A stretch of DNA of 64,000 nucleotides, taken from the NCBI GenBank assembly GCA_013399015.1, contig VWZX01012694.1:2722598-2786597 (forward strand), written 5' to 3'. The notes beneath the pieces are model-generated. The model saw nothing but the letters and a program-made list of their open reading frames with translations, ran no database searches and was not told the DNA's origin. This DNA comes from Galbula dea. Lineage: Eukaryota; Chordata; Aves; Piciformes; Galbulidae. Made by a program: the position numbers and the translations under genes. Below, one piece after another: positions 1 through 13,000 of this stretch (positions are counted from its first letter, which is position 1; each line of letters begins with the position of its first letter).

Positions 1-400
1 GCCTGTTCCAGTGCCCCACCACCCTCTGGATGAAGATAGTTTTCCTAATATCCAACCTAAGCCTACCCTGGCAGAGCTTCATTCTGTTCCCTCAGGTCCT
101 GTTGCTAGTCACCAGAGAAGAGATCAGATCCTGCCCCTCCACTTCCCCCGTGAGGAAGTTACAGACCATGATGAGGTATTCCCTCAGTCTCTTCTATTTC
201 AGGCTGAACAAACCAAGTGGCTTCAACCATTTCTCATATGGCTTCAGCTCTAGACCCTTCACCTTCTTCATGGCCCTCCTCTGGACACTCTCCAACAGCT
301 TTATATCCTTCTCATATTGTGGTGCCCAAAACTGCACATAATACTTGAAGTGAGGCAGCACCAGCACAGCTTTGGGACTGTCACCTCCATTGACCAACTA
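1..400 (-). mobile_element. CR1 LINE fragment, 3' part, antisense
   Basis: The plus strand reads as the reverse complement of an avian CR1 3' region. Hallmarks are 'agtgccccaccaccctctg' near the left end, 'tcctaatatccaacctaa' at about 44-61, 'aggctgaacaa' at about 202, and 'ggccctcctctggacactc' at about 272, followed by a diverged stretch matching the 'compared to a stained dye' type consensus region. The element is cut by the window edge and its right boundary is approximate. The short reading frames over it on both strands are decayed and not genes. Confidence 0.8.
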
Positions 401-861
401 GCAATGGAATGCTTGATGCACTCCAGGACACAGTCCTCTGCACTGATATTTGCCTGCTGACAGCTACTGAAATCTCTGCTTCAGGTGAGAGTGAGGTACC
501 TGGTTGAAGGACAAGGTGCTCTCCCCTGTCTTGTGGGCGTTTTCAGAAAGCAGTTGGTGGTTCCACCTGCTTTATCACTTACACATGTCTCGAAACCTTG
601 AGTATTGTTTGTTATTGTAGGGAGACCTAATTGCTTTATGGTGCTTTCCTGGGACTCAGATGCTATTTAAAGATAGACTCTGCACCGTTTGTGCTGCGAT
701 GGCTGGTGGAAACATTGACCGTGATACTGTAAAATGGATGAGTGTTTTGTTTTTAAACAATAAGGAGGAAAAGACCCTGTAAATGCGTGTTGCAGGCTGC
801 ACCCAGCGCCAATGATTGACTTCACAGGACTGTGGCACTGATGCTCTCAACTTTTCAACAG
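401..861. other. Non-coding sequence upstream of the FRMD1 start exon
   Basis: No gene, CpG island or clear promoter is visible here. The stretch ends in a pyrimidine-containing 'cttttcaacag' at 851-861 that looks like a splice acceptor. The start-codon exon is therefore probably not the first exon, and this is likely the 3' part of a 5' UTR intron. Confidence 0.5.
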
Positions 862-1026
862 GTGTGTGGGATGAAGTGAGCCTGACGCCTGCCCAGAGAG
901 GAGACCCTAGCCCCCGCGGAACTGCCCACCATGAACAGGGTGCTGCAGGCAGGCAGGATGCAGCCAGAGAGCCGGAACGTCTGCGTCTTCCTGCCCACAC
1001 GGGAGCAACTCAGCCTGGCAGTTGGG
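862..1026 (+). CDS. FRMD1: FRMD1 start exon (5' UTR 862-930, residues 1-32)
   Basis: Acceptor AG is at 860-861 and donor GTGAGT at 1027. Coding starts at ATG 931 in the context 'gcccaccATGa', with purine absent but C-rich at -3 to -5. It encodes MNRVLQAGRMQ followed by NVCVFLPTREQLSLAVG, which is the first beta strand of the FERM F1 lobe and resembles the FRMD6 start. The exon ends in phase 0. The 5' UTR part holds a minimal upstream frame, ATG AAG TGA, at 871-879. Confidence 0.85.
871..879 (+). promoter_or_regulatory. Minimal upstream open reading frame (ATG-AAG-TGA)
   Basis: A two-codon frame lies in the FRMD1 start exon, 52 bases before the main ATG. Its TGA at 877-879 is also the in-frame stop upstream of ATG 931. 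Very short upstream frames can tune translation; whether this one does depends on where transcription starts. Confidence 0.4.
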
Positions 1027-4000
1027 GTGAGTGGATAGGGGGAGGCTGGGAGCTGGCTACATTGCAGTGCTGGTTCTGTTTTGTTAGCTCTCATTGTTCT
1101 CCTAAAAGCCTGGTGCCGGTCTGCTGACTGAAAGGCTATTAGCCAGCTTAAGGTAATTGGTGCTCCATTTTCTAATTGGGTAGCTTCAACTCATTTGCAT
1201 AGCTCCTTAAAAGTCGGTGTTGTGGTTTTGGACAGGGAGGCCCCCTCTGCTCTTTTTCTGTTGCTATTTATTGTTTCTTTGATAATAACTAGCAGATCTT
1301 AAAAAATTGAACCTGAAATGCCATGATGATTTAGCAAGCCCACTAGCCAACACATGACCAATTGCTCTGGTGTTTTAGCTATTTCTGGATTTGATGGTGT
1401 GTAGATCCCTTCAAAGACTAAGGCAGAGTAAACAGCCATTGAGGATGGGTTTTTTTCCCTTCCTTTGAGTACTTGTACACACAAAAACTACAGGTAAGTC
1501 TCTTCATCTCTTTGATCAGTGCTTCAAATGCCTAAGTGTATGTGCATGAGTGACAGCAGAGCCAGGTCAGCTGGCAGCCCAGCATGGCACGGGGTTCACC
1601 ATGGTGCAGTATCTCTTTGTGCAACACCGGCTGCTCCTTGAACTTGTGAGAAACTGAGCTGACAGAGGCACTTCACCTTCAGACAACAAGCTAGCCTCAA
1701 AGATAAGTGCTCTCTTGTGAGCCTGTGTGTGCACTCATGTGGGCTGGGGAGGTTTTGGTTTGTTTTGGGTGTTTTTTTTTTCCTCCCTTTGCTACGGGGA
1801 GGAGGAGAAGACAGTTGAGGTGAACAGTTGAGCACTTGATTGAAACGGTGGCTTTTGAAACTATGCATGCTAATCTTAAACATCCATGTAGGAATTTTTC
1901 TACCTACTGTGCTTGTAAACTGAAACAGCCACAAGGGTTGGATGGAACAAGGGTCTAACAGCAAAGTCTGAGGCGCTCTGCTTTTAGGTTACTGGTTCAG
2001 ACCAAACCCATCTACTGCCCCAGAAGGCTTTTGCAATCTGCTGGGTTTTGTGCAAGCCAAAAAGTCATGATTTAATTGAGTTCTTAGTATCATCAAGTCC
2101 AACCATAAACCTAACACTGCCAGCTCCACCACTAAACTGTGTCTCTAAGTGCCACATCTACACCTCATTTAAATACCCCCAAGGTACTTAATAAGCATTA
2201 GAAATGGTCTTTTGCATTGAGTGCTGGCATGGCTGCAGGGAAGGTGCTGTGTCCCCCCTGTTCCAGCATCTTGAGCATTGGTGCCTCGTCCTGCAGAGGG
2301 TTCTCTGCCACAGCACCACTCAGTAGCCCTTTTAAAGACTTTTCCCCTCTGTGCTTCTGCTGCCCCTTACTTTGGTGGCTGGGAGGTTAGGAAAATATGT
2401 GTGTGGAGATGCTTGCATGTGAAAGGGAATAGCAGCCTGGGCCAAAACATGAGATTGCAATGCACAGTTGTGTCCTAGTTGCATAGAGAGTGAAACATTA
2501 CCTGTTAGAGCTGGGCAAGTCACCAAAACCAGCTTTTCATTTGGATTCTATGTTTACCACAATACTCCTTCAAAACAACAACAAAATTAAGATTTCACAG
2601 CTGGAGATTTTTTTTTTTATAAAGGAACATCAAGGTAATTTTCTAGTGTTGTTGGTAGAACCCAAATTTAATTAGCACAACCACAAATCATACTTCATGC
2701 ATTTGTTAGAATAATAATGCCACTACTTAAGATTTCCAAAGCCTTTTAGACTCTTCAGTGTGGAATGCAAATACTAAACAAGCTTTCAGCTCAGTCAGGT
2801 AGATAGGAATGATTATCCTTCCAGCAGAATAAATTGTAGATCCTTCTTGTGATTAGCACGGTGTTTATACAGGTAATTCCTTTCTCCCCTCTCCCACATA
2901 AATTCCACCCTTCCAGATAAGAGTTTGCCTAAATGTGCTTTATGTGGTCACATATAGATTAAAGCCTACTCTTTAAAATGTATTTGTCACATGCCTTTCG
3001 CAGATAAGTGGTGTTGAAGAGAGAAGAGCAGGATCCATTTTAAAGTCTTTTCTCCCATAATTGAGTATCTCTTAATTAACTTTGGCGTTTCACCTTTCTG
3101 GTTCTAAGACTAATCTGGGGGAGGTAGTGAGGAGGAAAACAGTCTTCCTAGGATCAGCTCTGAACATGAGGAGAAGTAGAGCAGTAAAGGAGGACTAGTG
3201 GGTGCTGCAGCTTGCCAGCTCCCTCAAGGACAGAAGGTGAAGTGGGAGGTTTCTGCTGGAGAGAACAGACATCAGAGCACAGAGCAAAGCAGTCTGCCTT
3301 GCTCCAGGCAGCCCCAGTGGGGAGATGCAGTATGAGCACCAGGGAGCTTAAGCAGCCTGTGGGAATGGTGAAACTAAATATTGTATCTGTTGCACCAAAG
3401 ATCTTGGAGCGGTATCCAGTTTATTCAGTTTTCTTTATCTGCCAGCATTGTGGCTTATCTCCCTGATAGTTTTGAACCTATTGTTCAATATCAGCTATTT
3501 TTTATGACTGGGTTTCTGAAAGTTTTCTGGGGTCATAGGAGCTGAACAAAAGATAGAGACCTATGCTAGCAAATTTTGGCAGACAACAAGGGGATCAGGG
3601 CAGGCAGCCCCCCTGCCTGTGTTTGGGTAATTCTGAAGCAGCCACAGATGTTACTCCTTAGCTAGCTGCTGGAGAAAGGATGGGACTGTGGGTAGAAATG
3701 TTTGGAGAGGAGGAAATCTGATGAAGTCCTGTGTGTTGGTGAATGGCAAGCATAAGTCTGAAATCTTTCAGTTGTTCTATGAGCAGGAGAACCACTGTTT
3801 TAAAGCATATGGACCAAGAAAAATGGAGATAGGTAACCAGTGCATGTGAATATTTGCACACAGAGTAACGCTGGAGTAGCAGTTACCTTCTGTACTTGCA
3901 CTTGGCTGCACTTTGGACTAAATTTCATGTGTAAAGAAACACTGAGTCTGACATGGGGTAAAGCTAAGTATCAGGGGAAGGAATGATTCGTGGCTTTTCT

Positions 4001-7000
4001 GGCACAGGGACCATACTCAATGGGAAGAAAGGCCAAAAAGAAGTGCACAGATTAAAAATGCCAAGGGAAGCGTTGGTTGCTTTGAGCAGAGGGGAAGGTA
4101 AGAGAAGGGAACAGTGATTGCAAGTGTAGTAAGTACTGCATAGCCTTGAAGGCTAGGAGTAAAACTTGATACAGAAGGGAAGTGCCAAAAGGAGAATGGA
4201 CAAGGTGATAGCTCACATACCTGCTGTGCAAGAAGTCTAATTAAATTCCTGCTTTTATAGGTGTCACAGAACGTTGAAGTACTCTATTCCCTAGAATGAA
4301 GTATATTAAAGCAGGGTTTTTCTTCCCTTAGGTGTGAAAGCATGCCACTTAGAAAATTTGTCTGGTTGTATAGCTTTTACATAGTCTTGTGCTGCCAGTG
4401 ACTCTTGTGTGCACATAACTATTCTAGACAGAGGTGGGTCACCTTTTCCTTCGTGAATCCTCCCCGGGTAGAAGAGCATGCTCTGAGCTTGCTTCCTTGA
4501 GAAAGGAGGTGGATCCCTGCTTAACCTTCCAACTGCACGTTCTTGGTGCAGTCTCATACAGAGACCCATAAAAAGATTCAGATGTGGTTTGGGATCTTAC
4601 CAGAACTGTGCAATACCTCCTTCCTTCCCAAAGCACATATCTACATGCATGTGTATGTATTGGTGTAGCAACAGGTTTCAAAGCTCCTAATAAAGAGCTA
4701 GTGGGTGGCTGGCTAGTGAAACCTTGTCAAGTAGAAGAAAATGAGTACTTAAATGACCTCCAGTTTCCCATTGTCCATGTCTAATGACATGGTACATCCT
4801 GGGGCAGGAAGAGGAGAGCAGCTGCTTTCTGGGTAGTGTGGCACACCTGCACTAGAAGGTTTTGAGGCTCATTAGTTTGATGGTAGTGATTAGTTTGTAG
4901 GAGAGTTAAGTAGTTGGCGTATGCCTGGTTGTTCTTGGTGCTGATGGTAGTGCTGCACTCTGTCCCCTTGTAAATGCTGCTCCTGCTACTCTGCTTCATA
5001 CAGCAGCAGTGTAATGAAATTCAGAGCTTCTGGCCCATTTTGCAGCTAGTAACACCCAGGGCTAAGCTGAACTTGTCTGTGTTGGTGGTGTTCTGCTCTC
5101 CCCATATGCTCTTGCTCAAAACTCCTTCCCCTATGCCTCTGAGGGTTGTGAGCTTCAGGGAGGGGGAGTTGTTTATGCATGTGGTTGTCTGTCTGTCTAT
5201 GCTCCTGGGGTGGTGCAATGGGGCAGGGGGAAATGAGGCTATAGGTGGGAGGCAATTTAATAGGGGGATTTTCCAATCATAGTACACATCCAGGTCTGCA
5301 CATGCACATACACAGAATCACACTCTTGCTGGAAAAGCCGGTGGTCTGAGCGGCCATGCTAGAACAGTGCATTCAGTAGCTGTGCCATAGCTCTCTGTTG
5401 CCCTGTGCCGTGCTTGCAAATGCTACCCAGCCTCTGCTTCTCTCCTCAGAGCGTATGATGGCAGCTCTGCTTTCCCAGTGCTTCCTCAGTGTTCTGGGGG
5501 GTGAGGGTACTGGAAGGTCTCAGTGTGGCATGGAAATAGGAAGGAGCTTATAGGCCATTGGTGAAAGCTTTCGAAGATAAAGATGTAATTGCTGTGTGAC
5601 CAGAAGTCAGCAGGGGACAGAACAAGCTCTTTTGTGTGGGATACAGAGCAGCCTCATCTCTAACCTATGACCTATTTCTGCTCAAACCGTGCAGTCTTTG
5701 GTTTGTTTATGTACTTCTGGGTTTAGCTCTCCTGAATGAAATTTTTCCTTATATTTTTGTCAAAAAACAAAATCTGCAAGAGTAGTATTTTCATTTCTGT
5801 GTTTACAAACACATTTTCTGTAAGAGCACCTGTAGATAGCCTGGTCAGTAGTGCACAAAACCAGGGTTTCAGCCGTGCTCTAAATTCTTACACAAAGATG
5901 CCAATAGATAGGAAACTTCATATCTTACTGAGCTGAGCCACTTTGCACTCTGAAAGAGGGAGAATGATGATTATTGTTTTGTGATAGTAGTGCTGAAAAT
6001 ACTGAAAACAAAGCTCATTCTGAGAGCTGTTGGGTTTTTTTGTGTGTTTTTGGTTTTCCCCCCCTCTCCCCCTGGTACCCAAAAATGCATTGATTGGCCA
6101 ATGTAAAGAAGGAAAATTGCTCCTTCCAGGTGTGTGAGTCATCTGTAACTTTGGATTGGTTGTTTCTTTCAGGTCAAAGCCACTGGACAGGAGCTCTTTC
6201 AGCAAGTTTGTGATTTAGTGAAGATTAAAGAGCCTCACTTCTTTGGCCTCAGCATTGTTAAAAGTAAGCAAACTCAATGCATGGAGCAAATGACTTGGCA
6301 AACATCCACGGACCTGCTTGTGTATTTACAGTGTGTGCATATACACATAGCAGCCGTGCCTGCAGGGAGTTTGATTGTAGTAAGGTCACAACGTGTGTAG
6401 ATTATGCACAGGCTTCTCAGAGCTCTTTTGATCTTTGGTATGTGGGCAGACAAATTGGGAAAGAGGGGGGGCTTTTGTTCTCCTCTTTTGTTCTTATGTT
6501 CAACCTCCTTGTGGGGTTTTCTTTTTCTCCTGTAGCCGAGTTACTAGCCAGCATATTTGTCACTGAATTCAAAACTGTCAGTAGTTGAACAGGAGTTGAA
6601 TTTTAAAAAGACTTTGGGGCTAAAAGTGTTATCTTCTGAAGTCACATGCAAATAATGTGGCATGGGAGGGGGAAGGAAACTCAACTGGTTTGAGGGGACT
6701 GCATGCATGTGTAGAGAACGTTAGGTTTTGAAATATTGCATGGGAAGTACAGAACTTCTTAGTCCAGGGGTTGAAGTCCAGTCTGGTCCTATGGCTTAGT
6801 ATTAACAAGGGAACAGTGTAAGATGATGCCTTAAAGTAGTGACTGATAAGAGATATTACATTTCTAGGATGGTGTGTGTATTGGCACCCCGTCATAACAG
6901 TAGTTAGAAATGGATCTGTTGTCCTCCTTATCCTGCCTCACCACATTTCCAAAGTGTGGAAAGCACTTTTTTCCCTCCAAAATTTTTCTTATGTGTGCTC

Positions 7001-10000
7001 TTATTTTCTACTGAAACTCTAGATACTGTTCCATCAAAATGAGAATAGTCTTTTTGGAGTCCTTCTAAATGTTCATTTTGCTCCTTATGAGGGATAAAAT
7101 ATTTTCTTTTAAGTTTACTTGTCACATCTTCTTTCTGCTCTCATTCTCTGTGAACTTTTGCTTTTTGAGCACAGCAATCAAACTAAGACCAATGTAGGCT
7201 TTTTATCTCTGTAAGGTTTGTAGAGTCTCCAGTGTAGTATTTAGTGTAACTAAACCCCAGTAGCTAACAAATACATGTGTTTAAACCAGCCCAGGTTTTT
7301 TTCTGTAAGGAAGATGTGAATGCTCTTTCATTTTTTTCACAAATCAGCTGTGTTCCTGTGAGTCCCTCCCTCTGCCTTTTTTTCACCAGTTTTTGCCTGT
7401 TCCACTTGCAGGACATTTTGGATTAAATTGAAGCTCCTATCTGCCCCTGTAAGACAGGGCAGTTTCATTCCCATTTTCTTCCAATCAGGTGTTCTTCTCA
7501 TGTTTCTTTCACTTTTTTTCCCCCTTCACGTCTTTCAAGTTTTCTTTCTTTTGGGGTAGATTTTAGAGTTTTCTTTATTTTGTTTTTAAAATAGCTCCAG
7601 GTGTATAACTGTAGAGCTGTAGCAAAGGAAATATTTTATTTTCTGTTCTCCATCTTGATTTTACCCCCACCTTGTTTTGGCCAACAGTCCTGTGATCGTC
7701 CCTTGCTGCCAGTGTTAAGTAAGGTCTTGCTTCTGTTGCAAATGCAGCACTCTCCATCTTTGGCATTTGGAAGTAGCCTTTAAGGCATTCCCTGCTTTTC
7801 AGGGATTTTTGGTTTCACAGCAAGCTATCATCTCAAGAAAGAGAAGCAATCCAGTCAGGTTGTGAGGTGGTCTAGGTAAGTTTTGCATTGCCCAAGGTTG
7901 TCTTGTGGGTGCTTGTCAACTGCCTTGGCTGGACGACAAGTCAGCATAGGTCCTGCAGAGGCTGCTTAGGCAAGGTGTGGGGCTGGTCTGCAGGGATATG
8001 GTAGGTTAGATGTCAGAAAACTGGAGAGGAAACCTCTGCATTTCAAAGCAAAATATTCCTCTGCTGCATCATGGATTCACCTGTCTGGGCTGTAGCTTTA
8101 AGGTATCATTTTTCTTAAGGAACAGCTGCCCTGTTTTTAATGAGGGTGTATTTCCTAATTTCTTCATGTGTATTTATTTTTGGCAGTCTACTGCCACACA
8201 CAGAACAAGGCATTCTAATCCACCTCCATCCATTACCTTGCTGCTAATTTTGTCAGCAAAACCCTAACTATCAGCAATGGCAAGAGAATGAAAATTAAAG
8301 GATTTCTGCAGAACTGTAACCAATCATACTGGGTGGATTATCTGGATTAGAAGCCCATTTGACCTGCAGACATTGTACAGATAGACTAATGCTTGGTTGG
8401 TCTCATAGTAAGTATGTGTGTGAGGAGGGAGATTGGGCTCCTTCATAATAATAATACATTTAACCCCCTAAGTGTAGCAAAAAGGAAAACAGCACTGCAA
8501 AGCACTGTGCAAACTGCAAACCGTGAATACTGTGAGATCTAGGCTGTACCTTTTGGAGTGTGTCTTCCAGCATTTGTTGCCTAAATTCATTGCTTTCACT
8601 TCTGTTACAGATGCTGAGGGCAAGCTTCAGAATTTAAGGTAACAAACAATAACAGTGGCAGAATGGAATTTTTCACCCCTCTTGCTCTTGAGCTTTCTTT
8701 ATTCTCAAGACAAAAAACCACTTTGGCCAACCGTATTGGGGGGGGGAGGTTGAAGCTTGCATCTGTAAGAAGAAGTTGATCCCATTGAATAAGTTCAGGA
8801 GTGTATATTAATAGTAGCCAGACTGGCACAAAGCTTGGGACATGTTGCTCTTCTAGTTTTGTCACAGATCATCAAGCAGGCTATACCTTGTGTTCTGCTG
8901 CTCCTGAAGTGCATTTTTTCCTCGTAGTTTTCTCACTGAAAGACCCTGCAATCCTGCCAGGTTCAAACTGACTCCATAGGCTTCAGCAGCTGAGTCTTAT
9001 ACTGAAGATTCTCCTGCAGGGTCAGCATTATCTAGTGCCCTGTGGGAGGCTTCCCTCTTGTTATCTGAAAGTGTACTCAGTGACAGAGTTCAGTTTTGTA
9101 AACAAAACCTGATTGTCAGAATACAAAGAACAGCCAGGCCTCCTTTGTTGTTATAACCTGGATCCCAGCAATCCTGAACCTTGGGCTTCTCCTTTTTAGG
9201 AGCAAACCTTGCTTGACCGAAGCAGATGGAAGCCTTCAAGTGAGAAGGAGCAAGTTTGCAGTTCCTACACCCTGACACCATGTCTGTGTCCTCTTACCAG
9301 TTTGTCAGGTTGACTTTCCAACAAATCCCTTTGCTTCAGCTCCTCTGCCTCAAGGATCATTGTTTAGTTATTACAGCTACGGCTGTTCACCTTGCCAGCC
9401 CCATGCCTCCCAGTCCTACTTACTTGTGTGCTTAGCCAAGGAGCTTGGTGGTTAATTCTGCCAAGACCACTCCATCTCCAGTTAATTCTTCTATGTCTGT
9501 GTTTCTTGCCAGTATTGAAATTCATAATGGAATATGCTACTATGGTTTTTTTACATTGTGTGTAAAAAATTAAAACAAAGTGTCTCTTAAGATGTGTAAC
9601 AATAGGAGCCCTCCAAAATACCCTCAGAGGATTTCTGCACCCCAGTCCTTCCCCACTATTCCTTCTTCTGCCTCTCCTCCCTCAAATATATGTTTAGATA
9701 GTTGCATTTCCTTTAAGAATCGCTTCTATATCTTAACCTAAGAAGATAGCTCTATAATAATGACCTTGATACCTCCAACAAGAGTTAAATGTGATGTAAG
9801 GAACATATGGGCAGAAAGGTGCCACATAGAGGGAATTGCAGGAGTAAAGGTGTTAAGGTTTATATTGCTTCTTGGAAATATTTGCATGGTCTTTTTGTAG
9901 GAAGGCTTCTTTTGCCTGCAGCCTGGGGAGTTCCACATGCAAAAGGAGTATATACTTCTCTTCTTCCAATAAACAAGCAAAAAAACCCTATGCTGGTGTT

Positions 10001-13000
10001 CAGGGAAGCTAAACAGATTATATGAGGTCTACAAGCTTGTATTGTGAGGTATTTTTAAGTGCTGAGTTTTGGGGTTGTTTTTTTTTGTTGCCTTTTTTGT
10101 TAATATTTAGCTCTTTCCTAACCCCAGCCTCCCTCTGTTCTGATTTCGGTCTTATTCCTGTTGCCTCTCAAGAGAAATAGCATTGTTGCCACAGGTGACA
10201 TCTTGCAGCTTCTGGGAGAAGTTAAACACTATAGCCAAGGACAATTTTTTTTTCCTCTTGCAGAGAATACTTGCTATGTGGAAGTTTGGCTTTGCACTAA
10301 TTCATCTTTAATTCATCTTTGATTTGAATCCTAATCTTCCAGACTGTCTAAACAGTTACAATAATAAAATATACTTCACTCAACCAAAGGAGTTAATGGG
10401 ACATTCTTGGCTGCCAATGGGGCCTGAGTTCTGCCTCATGGCAGGACAGGACATCCTCTGTGGAACTCTCAGTGCTCCTAGAACAAAATGGGCACAGGAG
10501 GAGAGGAGGTTATTTGCATTCACCATTACTTACCTTTTCTGCAGGGGACTTTTATAAAAAATGAAATGGGGAGGCACTGGTTAATGCTAAATAATGGCTT
10601 TTAGAGTAACAATGACTTGGAACTGATTTGACCCTGTATTACAGCCATAATATTCTGTTCCTCTTTTCCCTGCAGTGTAAATAATTCCTACTGTAAATCT
10701 GCATTGCTCACTGGAACTGTAGCACTTTTTTTCTGACTGGAGACCTTGCCCATTAATTTTTCTTTTGCAACAGTGCATGTCCTATATTTGCTTAGATATG
10801 TAAATGTGCTAAGCTAATTTTGCAGAGTAGAAGCACTTGAATGTTTGCATTTTTGGTGACTGCTTAATTTGAAGTGATTTACAGCATAAACTTTCCATTT
10901 CATTTGAGAGTTCTCAAAAGCTGAAAGTGGGAGAAATGTGTAAACTGTTTTACTGCAAACTACCTGGCTTTCCAGATGAATTTCTTGGGATTGCAGTGCA
11001 CTGTGCTGCTGTGTTGTGCCAGGGCTGGTATCTGTATACACATACACGTGGTAACCTTTTAAGGGAAGCTGATACGTTTGATAGCTCAGTGACAGTGCTG
11101 AGACGAGATTCATGAACACAGCGTCAGTAGCTGCAGGGGGAGGGGTGTGCATTTGGATGCATGCATGTTTCTAAGCCAGATTCTTCATACCTTTCAGTTG
11201 TCCTTCAGCTGAGGCCAGTGAAGCAAGAGTTGGTACCTGCTGAGTGTCCAGCTCTGTTTGGATCCACAGATAGGACACGTTCTTCCCTATAAAGGCAGCC
11301 ATCTGTGCATTTCTATACTGTCTTTACAGTGCTGCTCTGAGGTTCTGCAATTGGTTCCCTCATCTCTGTTAGAAGTGCTTATTTTCAAACCGGAGACAGT
11401 TTTAGCATCTGGCAAAAGACCTCTGTTTCAACACTAATCCAGTTAAAGGGGGGAAAAAAACCCCACAACCCACATAAGGCTGGGGAGGGAAATACCTTTG
11501 TTTTTGTAGATGGAAGCTTACACTGCAGGTTGACATTCCAGCAATATTAACTTCATTAAGGCAGGAATGCAGCACTGCATTCTTGCACGGGAGGGAGAGA
11601 GGGGAGTATGCTGGCCTGGGGAGGAGTAGGACCCGCAGAGAGAGCTGATACATCAGGGTGTCCTCCTCCTTCAGCTTGGGGCTTACATTCACCTCTCAGT
11701 AAGCATGATAATGACCCAGAGTCCTCGGGCTTGGCATATGGGCCCTTCTAGAGTCATCTCTGTAACCTATTTAACACAACTGAGATACTCAGGGGCTGTG
11801 GAGCTTGGGTGACAAATGGCTTTACCAAAATGGAACTGCTTTGGCATCCTTTTCCACTTTTGGTCACAGTATCCATGTGTGATGGGATGGCTCAAGGTAT
11901 ATCACTGCACTTACTGTTGCCATCTTTCTCTTGTGGTTGAGGAATAATTCATGTTTTTCCCTAAAGGCCTCTGGGCATAGGATCATTCTCGAGCAATAAG
12001 GGAAAACTGCCCCACAGCTTGTTACAGCTGTCCAGGTTCCTTATCCTCTTTATAAGATAGCAGCTAAACATTCTGATGTTGGCAGAACCAATATAGGCTT
12101 TACCCAACGCTGCTGTGCCATCAGGAGCAGCCCCAGGCTGTCTGCAGGAGCTCGTAGTGGAGCAAGTGCCCTATCCTGGGACTGCTGAAGCTCAGGGAGG
12201 GATGGGGTGCCATGCTCATGTTATCCCACTCCTATCACTTGCTGTGCAATTGCTTCCTAAATAAGCTTTTATTTACTTTTTAAGAAAAGCTTTACAGAGA
12301 GACACTTATCAGTTTGGCAGCTGACAAGGGACAAAGACAAGTCAAAGAGATGGACCAACCCATCTCACTGACTGGGACTTCTATCAGCCTTTTCAAGGCA
12401 GTGTATTCTGATCTTAATGGACTTAGAGAAACAAGGCTTGGGGCCAGCATAGCCTCCCAGCCACCCTATCTTCCAGGCATAAGTGTAGATGCAGTATCTG
12501 TGATGTTAAAACCTCTTCCTCTTTGTCAAAGTAGCAAAACAACTTTGGTATCACCACATGTGCTACAACATCTGAATTCTCACCCCTAAAATTTTCAGAA
12601 TTTCTGTACAGCAGTTTCAGCAGTGCTGTTCAATACTGTATTGTCTCTGTATGTGACATTTCAAACAGTGTGGTAAACAGAAGTGTAATTATGTTAAAAT
12701 TACAGCTGCAATTAAGAAAGACAACAGAGATAGAAACAGGTCTTTTTGGGGATTGTTCTCTCTGTTTGAGTCCAATGTTACTGAAATTTTACACAAGGCT
12801 TTCTGTTAGCGTGGTGTGTGGACCAATTCTGGCTAGCACCAGGTGTGGTTTCTCTCACTTGATATGGGAGCTGAAGGAGGTGGTGATAGGAGGTTGTTTT
12901 GTTTGCTTGTTTTTAGAAATCTTGCAAAAGTGGTATTTGCTGTGTCTGTGCCTGTAAGGAACTGGCATGCTCTGGGAGAATGGTTGCAAGGTAGCTCAGA

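Noticed and set aside
194..397. Minus-strand frame at the left edge resembling a small protein
   Set aside because: It lies inside a CR1 3' fragment and is explained by the decayed retroelement.
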